Under the pieces are notes generated by a model. That model ran no database searches and was not told the origin of the DNA. It saw only the letters and a list, made by a program, of their open reading frames with translations. This document shows positions 44,231 to 49,250 of a DNA stretch of 49,250 bases, one piece after another. The stretch's first letter is position 1, and each line of letters starts with the position of its first letter. Source of the stretch: Acidimicrobiia bacterium (GTDB taxonomy: Bacteria > Actinomycetota > Acidimicrobiia > Spongiisociales > Spongiisociaceae). The DNA lies in NCBI GenBank assembly GCA_009841075.1, contig VXMP01000007.1, forward strand, positions 1-49,250, given 5' to 3'. The position numbers and the translations under genes are program-made.

Positions 44231-44637
44231 TGTTACTGCTGGACACCAACGCCTTGTTATGGGTGACACAGGATAACCCTCGCCTCTGCCCCCGTGCCCT
44301 GAAAATAATCCGAGAGGGGTGGTATGTCGACTCGGTAGCCGTTTCGGTCGTAACATTTTGGGAGATCGCCATGCTGGCGGAACGGAACCGACTGAACCTG
44401 GAATGCACCCCGGCCCGGTGGCGATGCGAACGGCTAGAGGAAGGGCTGCGTGAGTTACCACTCCATGGTACCGAGGCAGTGCACGCGGTGGCATTAGGAA
44501 GGGAAGGGTTCCACCAAGACCCTGCCGACCGTTTTATCGTCGCTACAGCCATACTCGGCGGACACACCCTATTAACAACCGACCGAAAAATTCTGGCCTG
44601 GCCTGGGCATCTCAACCGGATTAACGTGAGCAGGTAG
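44230..44637 (+). CDS. PIN-domain toxin (VapC-type)
   Basis: A 135-residue PIN ribonuclease. LLLDTNALLW carries the first Asp, VVTFWEIAMLAERNRL the Glu, and DPADRFIVATA with TTDRKIL the C-terminal acidic residues. Pairing of PIN with a Phd-type antitoxin is common. It cleaves RNA in known members. The following 105 bases up to the convergent gene show no clear terminator. Confidence 0.92.
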   Translation: MLLLDTNALLWVTQDNPRLCPRALKIIREGWYVDSVAVSVVTFWEIAMLAERNRLNLECTPARWRCERLEEGLRELPLHGTEAVHAVALGREGFHQDPADRFIVATAILGGHTLLTTDRKILAWPGHLNRINVSR

Positions 44638-44743
44638 CCCTTATCCGGCATCCTCCAGTAAAGGAAGGACGCAGAAAGCGGTGCCATTGTGCTTGGTCAC
44701 CAAGTTTCACCCGCTCATCTTTCGTCGATGTCCAGGAAGGGGG

Positions 44744-46957
44744 TTAAGAAGTACCTTTGTCTGCCCCCGGTATGGCCCGGGCCACGGTCCAATCGCCTCG
44801 ACGATAAAGCACCGACTTAACCTGGGTGGGCTCGCACTTCAAAGCCTGTGCCAGCCCCGCCATGCCCGAACCGGGCTCTATGCCGGTTAGTCGTTCCACC
44901 AAGGCCCATCCGGGAACCAGATCATCCTGATGGATAACCCGGGCAACCAGCGACATGTCGGAACGATCGAGAATTAAGAGCAGGAAGTCTTCGATCTCGC
45001 CCTGTCCGGCCAGGGCGAAGGGTCGGCCGGAGCCCAGTGCCGGTCCGTCCATCCTCGTGTCGGGAAAGGTTATAGAAATATGGTTACCGTCCGCCGACTC
45101 GAATCGGAGTGAATCGTTGGGCTTGACCCCCAAGGCTTTGGCGGCCGGAGTGCCCAGGCGCCTACCGCTGCCCCGTATCAGGTCGTGGTTGATTTTGATG
45201 AGGAGCCCGACCCGTTCCCGACCCAGAATGAAAACCCCTCGGGTATTACGGGGCGACTCCGCGGGATACACATACTTCTCATCGGGTGACCTCATCCTGA
45301 TCCGTCCTTTTTCGAGAACGAAGGCCGCCGCCCTGGCGTAGGAACGAACCGAGGTCTCCCGGGCACCGAAGGTTTCGTACATTTGTTCGGCGAGATCGTC
45401 CAGCAACATCGAGCCCTTTTCTTCCAGAATCGACTTCATGGAGGCAGCTATCCCTTGGTATTCGGGATAGCCCCACTCGCTCAGAGCCCAGTGGTTCATG
45501 CTGGTCCGTACGAAGCGTCCGTCCCTCGAAAGAACATTGCCTGTCGATCGGGGCGAGCGCTTTATTTCCAGGTATTCCAGCATCTCGTCAACCGTCATCG
45601 GCCTCTGGTGATCGTCCAGGGCCAGGGCACATTTGTCGGTGATCGGTCCCCTCCAACGCACCATCTGTCCCTTCAACAACCGACACCGGTTGTTACGGGT
45701 GAGCCATAGATCCATGAGGTCCTCCCGCATTCCCCATCGGGCCAGAGACCGCCGAGCCGACTGGTAATCGATGCGCCCGAATCGATCGGCGCGGCCGAGA
45801 ATGGCCGGGGTGGGATCATCCGACGCGGTTGCCTTGTGCTTCCACCAGCTGCCATCCCTCAGGTAAGGCCCGGCCAGGGTCAGGAAAACCCGCGAGTAGT
45901 CGGGTGTATTCGGGGGTGATTCCAAAGCACTTTTGACCAGAACCTGGGGTGCGGCCACTCCGAGCCGGCGTTGAATCGAATCCACCTGGTGACTGATGGG
46001 ACGACCCGGAATGGTGTCGCAGAAGTTGATCAGCCGATTCATGAGACTTTGCTCGATTTGGCGTACCCGCTGATGGGTTAGCCCTACCAGATCGGCGGTT
46101 TCCTTTAAGGTGGGGCGGCGTTCCTCCAACGGGCCCTGCCGGAACCGAAAGATCCTCGCCTCCCGATCGGACAGCTTCGCCACCCATCGTTCCAGCACCT
46201 GAAAGGGATCCGGGGGCGCTACCGACAGGTCTTGCAGTCGAACCTTCGCCAAGGAGTCCCACTCTTCAAGGGTGGTTACCTTTTCTTTGAGAAGGTCCAA
46301 GGCGTCACCCAGGGTCTCGGCCTTCGACTCCGACCGAGCCCAGGCCGCGATGCCGGCCAGAATAGGTATCTCCCGAAAGGTGGCCGGAACCATCAGGTGC
46401 TCGACCGGCTTCGGCATATAAGGCCGGGTTTCGGCGGGGGCGAGCTCGGTGCTTTCGATCACACAGAGCAGGTCGATAAGGGTTTTGGGGCCGACCGCAG
46501 GCCATTCCATAACCTCGCTCACCAATAAAGGGCGTTGAAGACGGCCGGGTTGGTTGCTGCGGACAAAACGGTCAACCGCATTACGGGTGCGACTGCGAAA
46601 AGGCAGATCAGAGAGCAACTGCAACGGGAAACCGGCCGGGATGGCAACGTCTGTCAGTGGGACCGGCAAGGCGGTCAGACATTCTCCCAACCTCTTCCGG
46701 GCGGCACCGACCAGAGTAGGCTGGGCAACACGCTCCAGGAAGTTTCGGTCCAGGTCGCCCAGCAGCAGATTGTCGTCCTGCGCCAGCCGTTTTAGGGAAG
46801 CCGGTGCCTCGACCCCTCCGTGCGACCGGCGATAAGGCCTGGGAACGAGCGGGCATCCGGCGGCTCCCCAGGGCGTTCCTGCTCCCGGCTGTTCATGGCC
46901 GCTGCCATTGATCGACGGGGGTTTACTATAAGATTTAGAGCCATTGATGTTGTTCAT
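44744..46957 (-). CDS. Putative regulator fusing an RNAP alpha-CTD-like domain with a sigma-70 region 4-like HTH
   Basis: The product has 737 residues from ATG 46957; TTG 46975 is an alternative. About 105-170 resembles an RNAP alpha C-terminal domain (LLSDLPFRSRTRNAV; VMEWPAVGPKTLIDLL). About 280-310 holds a sigma region 4-like HTH (LKETADLVGLTHQRVRQIEQSL). The middle and end contain two winged-helix-like segments (TVDEMLEYL...GRFVRTSMNHWALSEWG; LLDDLAEQMYETF...VLEKGRIRMR). No sigma region 2 is present, so it is not a full sigma factor. It may be an RNA polymerase-associated regulator. It is a monocistronic gene, with an AT-rich upstream region. Confidence 0.8.
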   Translation of the reverse strand: MNNINGSKSYSKPPSINGSGHEQPGAGTPWGAAGCPLVPRPYRRSHGGVEAPASLKRLAQDDNLLLGDLDRNFLERVAQPTLVGAARKRLGECLTALPVPLTDVAIPAGFPLQLLSDLPFRSRTRNAVDRFVRSNQPGRLQRPLLVSEVMEWPAVGPKTLIDLLCVIESTELAPAETRPYMPKPVEHLMVPATFREIPILAGIAAWARSESKAETLGDALDLLKEKVTTLEEWDSLAKVRLQDLSVAPPDPFQVLERWVAKLSDREARIFRFRQGPLEERRPTLKETADLVGLTHQRVRQIEQSLMNRLINFCDTIPGRPISHQVDSIQRRLGVAAPQVLVKSALESPPNTPDYSRVFLTLAGPYLRDGSWWKHKATASDDPTPAILGRADRFGRIDYQSARRSLARWGMREDLMDLWLTRNNRCRLLKGQMVRWRGPITDKCALALDDHQRPMTVDEMLEYLEIKRSPRSTGNVLSRDGRFVRTSMNHWALSEWGYPEYQGIAASMKSILEEKGSMLLDDLAEQMYETFGARETSVRSYARAAAFVLEKGRIRMRSPDEKYVYPAESPRNTRGVFILGRERVGLLIKINHDLIRGSGRRLGTPAAKALGVKPNDSLRFESADGNHISITFPDTRMDGPALGSGRPFALAGQGEIEDFLLLILDRSDMSLVARVIHQDDLVPGWALVERLTGIEPGSGMAGLAQALKCEPTQVKSVLYRRGDWTVARAIPGADKGTS

Positions 46958-46975
46958 AGGTTTTGAATATACCAA

Positions 46976-47059
46976 AGGAAATATTTGGATAAGCCAAAAC
47001 TAAAAGATTTTTATGTCAAATTTTAAGAATATTTTGAAAGAAGGACAACAACCCGAAAC
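46976..47059 (-). promoter_or_regulatory. AT-rich upstream region of the alpha-CTD/sigma4 gene
   Basis: About 84 bases, strikingly AT-rich (AAAAGATTTTTATGTCAAATTTTAAG and similar). It separates the stop of cofC from the start of the fusion gene and probably holds the promoter. No exact -35/-10 pair is claimed. Confidence 0.35.
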
Positions 47060-47671
47060 CTAGTAGAACAAGGTAGCCTGCAGAGCTTCGGCCAACCAGA
47101 GCCCCTTGGGATGACCGATTGCCGCCCGAAGGTCTCTTGGTTGATCGATGTCGAGCAGAAACCCAGGGGTGGCCAAAATCGCCGGAACCGGTCGGGTAGC
47201 CAGGTGGCGATGGAAGCTGCCCTTCCCATACCGAAACCGAAAAGCATCCCATCCTCCCAGGGCGGAAGTGCCTCCGTCGTAGGACGGTGCCACCACCCTT
47301 TCCTTGATTATCAGGAGGTTGAGCACGCTTTTCACCTCATCGGAGGTCAGGCAGGGAAGGTCGGCGTGGATGATCAGCCAAGGTCTACCGCCAGCTTGCC
47401 GGACCGCGGCTCGGGCGGCCCCGTTCAGTCCTTGGCCGGAAGGTTCGGCGATCACCGGATAATGGGAACCACGGGCCCATTCCCGAACCGAATCAGAGGC
47501 GGTGACGATGTGGGGGATAGCTCCGGCCCCTACCACCGTTTGGGCGGTGTGTTTGGCCAAAGCCCGAGCCAAATCTGCCCGTAGGTCGGGTTGCAGTGCT
47601 TTGGCCAGCCTCCGAAAGGCGTCGCGGAAGGAACGGATCGGAAGTGCCACCAAGGGTTCACTCGTCGGCAT
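47060..47671 (-). CDS. cofC: 2-phospho-L-lactate guanylyltransferase (coenzyme F420 synthesis)
   Basis: A 203-residue nucleotidyltransferase of the CofC/FbiD type. It begins LVALPIRSFRDAFRRLAKALQPDLRADLAR, and has VIAEPSGQGLNGAARAAV, IIHADLPCLTSDEV and VVAPSYDGGTSALGGWDAF with RFRYGKGSFHRHL near the end. It activates 2-phospholactate or phosphoenolpyruvate with GTP for F420 assembly. The other F420 genes are not in the window. It overlaps the MFS transporter gene by 14 bases. Confidence 0.88.
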   Translation of the reverse strand: MPTSEPLVALPIRSFRDAFRRLAKALQPDLRADLARALAKHTAQTVVGAGAIPHIVTASDSVREWARGSHYPVIAEPSGQGLNGAARAAVRQAGGRPWLIIHADLPCLTSDEVKSVLNLLIIKERVVAPSYDGGTSALGGWDAFRFRYGKGSFHRHLATRPVPAILATPGFLLDIDQPRDLRAAIGHPKGLWLAEALQATLFY

Positions 47672-48914
47672 GGTCGATCCGGGGTAGAGGGTGGGGTTTC
47701 AAGCGTCGAGGCAGCGGGCGTTCGTCGATCGGGAGGTGAAGGGCCGCAGCGATGAGGTTGACCCCGATGGCGATCCACCACATCAGGTCGTAGGAGCCGG
47801 TGTGATCGTATATGTAACCGCCCAGCCAGACTCCGGTAAAGCTTCCGATCTGATGGGATAGGAAAACCACGCCGAACAGGGTGGCCAGGTAGCGCACCCC
47901 GAAAACCTGCTCCACAATGCCCGAGGTTAGAGGAACCGTGGCCAGCCACAGCAATCCCAGACCCACCGCAAACAGGTAGATTGCCGGTTCGGTCCGAGGT
48001 GCAATCAGCATCGCCAGGGTGATTACCGACCGCAGGATATAAAGGGTGCTGAGGCCCCGCTTCTTGGACCATCTTTGTCCGTACAGACCGCTTCCGAAGG
48101 AACCGAAAATATTGAACACCCCGATTAAAGAGATAGCAACTGCACCCACGATTGCGCCCAGGCCCAGATCCTGCACAAAGGCCGGGAAATGAACGGTGAT
48201 GAAGGCTATGTGGAATCCGCAGGCGAAGAATCCTGCGTTCAAGAGCAGATAGCCCCGATGAGAACGGGCCTCCACCAGGGCCTCGCCCATGGTCTGGTCG
48301 GTGGTTTCTTCCCCCTTGGCGGTGGTGGTGTTGGGGACCAGGAAGGCCAAGGGGACGATTACCAGACTGATGGCCGCCAACCAGAGCAGGGCCGATTGCC
48401 ATCCGAAGGAGCCGATGAACCCCTGGCCTATCGGGGAGAAAAACACCTGGCCCATGGATCCGGCGGCGGTACCCAATCCCAGCGCCAGTGACCGATGTTG
48501 GGGTCCGACCGCTCGGGCTATTGCCACCATGGCCAGAGAAAAAGCGGTGAAAGCCACCCCCGCCCCCACTACCACCCCGGCGGTGAGGTGGAGTATCAGA
48601 ACATCCTGGGCTTGCGCCATCCCCCAGATACCGGCCGAGTAGACGACCGCTCCCCCCACCAGAATGTATCGAGGTCCGTATCGGTCGGCCAAGGCACCGG
48701 CAAAAGGAAGCCCGATCCCCCAAAGCAGGTTCTGTATGGCCAGGGCCAAGGCGAAGGTCTCCCTCGTCCAATCCTGAGCGAGGGTCATCGGCGTCAGGAA
48801 CAAGCCGAATATGGAACGAATCCCGAACCCGATCATCCCGATCAGACACCCGGCGATTATGACCGCCGCCGGGGACTTCCAAGCCGGAGATCGGATGTTG
48901 GAGGGGGTGACCAA
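47658..48914 (-). CDS. MFS transporter
   Basis: A 418-residue permease with about 12 hydrophobic helices. ALADRYGPRYILVGGAVVYSAG is the loop 2-3 motif, and GLYGQRWSKKRGLSTLYIL lies between the two halves. GVRYLATLFGVVFLSHQIGSFTGVWLGGYI resembles oxalate/formate antiporter-like MFS members. I choose TTG 48914, five bases after AAAGGAG. A longer frame upstream begins in Gly/Pro-rich, unlikely sequence. The substrate is unknown. It shares a transcript with cofC. Confidence 0.88.
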   Translation of the reverse strand: MVTPSNIRSPAWKSPAAVIIAGCLIGMIGFGIRSIFGLFLTPMTLAQDWTRETFALALAIQNLLWGIGLPFAGALADRYGPRYILVGGAVVYSAGIWGMAQAQDVLILHLTAGVVVGAGVAFTAFSLAMVAIARAVGPQHRSLALGLGTAAGSMGQVFFSPIGQGFIGSFGWQSALLWLAAISLVIVPLAFLVPNTTTAKGEETTDQTMGEALVEARSHRGYLLLNAGFFACGFHIAFITVHFPAFVQDLGLGAIVGAVAISLIGVFNIFGSFGSGLYGQRWSKKRGLSTLYILRSVITLAMLIAPRTEPAIYLFAVGLGLLWLATVPLTSGIVEQVFGVRYLATLFGVVFLSHQIGSFTGVWLGGYIYDHTGSYDLMWWIAIGVNLIAAALHLPIDERPLPRRLKPHPLPRIDHADE

Positions 48915-49250
48915 GATGACTCCTTTTTTCTGTCCGCCGCCACCACCGAATGCTAGGCCCCCGAACCTAAAGTCCCACAGCACCATCCGCCAACGTCCTC
49001 AACCTTTAGAGGAGGAGCGGAAACCCGGGATTTCGTCCGGAAAAAGTGCCCTGTTTGTCAATCACGAACCTACTTGAACAGACCGTTTCGGGACACTCCC
49101 ACTCAAGGCCAACCGCCTTCCATCTAGGTGGTTTGAGGCACTTCGGGAGCGTTTTTTCGCGTTCTCAAATAAGAGGGTTGAAAATGTCCGTGGCCCATGA
49201 TACGTAGGGGGTTGCCAAGCACCGAAGGCCGGGTAAGAGGAATGGTATCC
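48915..49250. other. Gene-free right edge of the window
   Basis: No gene is seen. From about 49015 it is a copy of the repeat at 19245-19535, and the window ends inside or just after it. The part next to the MFS gene holds that gene's ribosome site (AAAGGAG) and possibly its promoter. Confidence 0.5.
49015..49250 (+). repeat. Long dispersed repeat, copy 2
   Basis: It shares with 19245-19535 the order GGAAAC...TTCGTCCGGAAAAA, TTGAAC, CTTCCAT, GTTTGAGG-x-x-CTT, TTTTTT-x-GCGTTC, and the nearly identical end ATGATACGTAG-GGGTTGCCAAGCACCGAAGGCCGGG-AAGAGGA. It also has the TTTTTCGCGTTCTC core (49153-49166) found at 19140 and 19698. It is truncated by the window edge. Confidence 0.65.

Noticed and set aside
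47530-48882. A 450-aa minus-strand gene overlapping the MFS transporter
   Set aside because: It is Gly/Arg/His/Pro-rich and is a frame shadow of the transporter, which has clear membrane helices.

Overview
The window reads as chromosome from a high-GC actinobacterium, most likely an uncultured Acidimicrobiia-like lineage. This is inferred, not proven. The grounds are frequent TTG/GTG starts with strong purine ribosome sites, a coenzyme F420 gene (CofC), SLH-repeat secreted proteins of the Cys-rich actinobacterial type, a DUF4349 lipoprotein, and an alpha-CTD/sigma-region-4 fusion protein. Gene density is high and many neighbours overlap by 1-4 bases (TTGA, ATGA, TGATG). UGA is the ordinary stop codon for many genes here, so it is not globally reassigned.

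Layout. 1-1.2 kb: a lower-GC accessory edge with the tail of a truncated gene and three small overlapping unknown genes, two of them paralogous. 1.3-4.3 kb: a RecQ-like helicase with a C-terminal phosphoribosyltransferase domain, translationally coupled to a DprA/SLOG protein. 4.4-5.9 kb: a PIN toxin with an unusually long partner whose start codon is unclear. 6.1-7.7 kb: a secreted SLH-HNH nuclease. 7.8-10.9 kb: E2, E1-beta and E1-alpha of a 2-oxoacid dehydrogenase. 11-15 kb: a HesB-like protein, an FAD oxidoreductase, DapD and a DUF4349 lipoprotein. 15.2-18.1 kb: an MDR alcohol dehydrogenase followed by two thioredoxin-fold genes. Each is interrupted by one in-frame UGA exactly where the first Cys of CxxC belongs. 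18.1-30.4 kb: oxidoreductases, hydrolases and an amide/organic-nitrogen catabolic set (RidA, AtzG-like/amidase pair, formamidase family, aminotransferase, lone peptide-ABC ATPase). 30.4-36.5 kb: an accessory island with a 1310-aa nuclease/NTPase-like protein plus partner, and a HEPN-nucleotidyltransferase-HEPN set. 36.5-43.8 kb: a complete F1Fo ATP synthase operon. 43.9-44.6 kb: a Phd/PIN toxin-antitoxin pair. 44.7-48.9 kb: the alpha-CTD/sigma4 fusion, CofC and an MFS transporter. Dispersed intergenic repeats lie at 19.1-19.8 kb and at the right edge.

The strongest discovery is the pair of probable selenoproteins at 16.3-18.1 kb. Reading through each UGA as selenocysteine restores complete, mutually homologous redoxin domains with a UxxC active site. 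One is a lipoprotein and the other is fused to SLH repeats. RNA hairpins that could serve as bacterial SECIS elements follow both UGAs. Together they suggest selenocysteine-based thiol redox chemistry on the outside of the cell. No selenocysteine machinery genes lie in this window.
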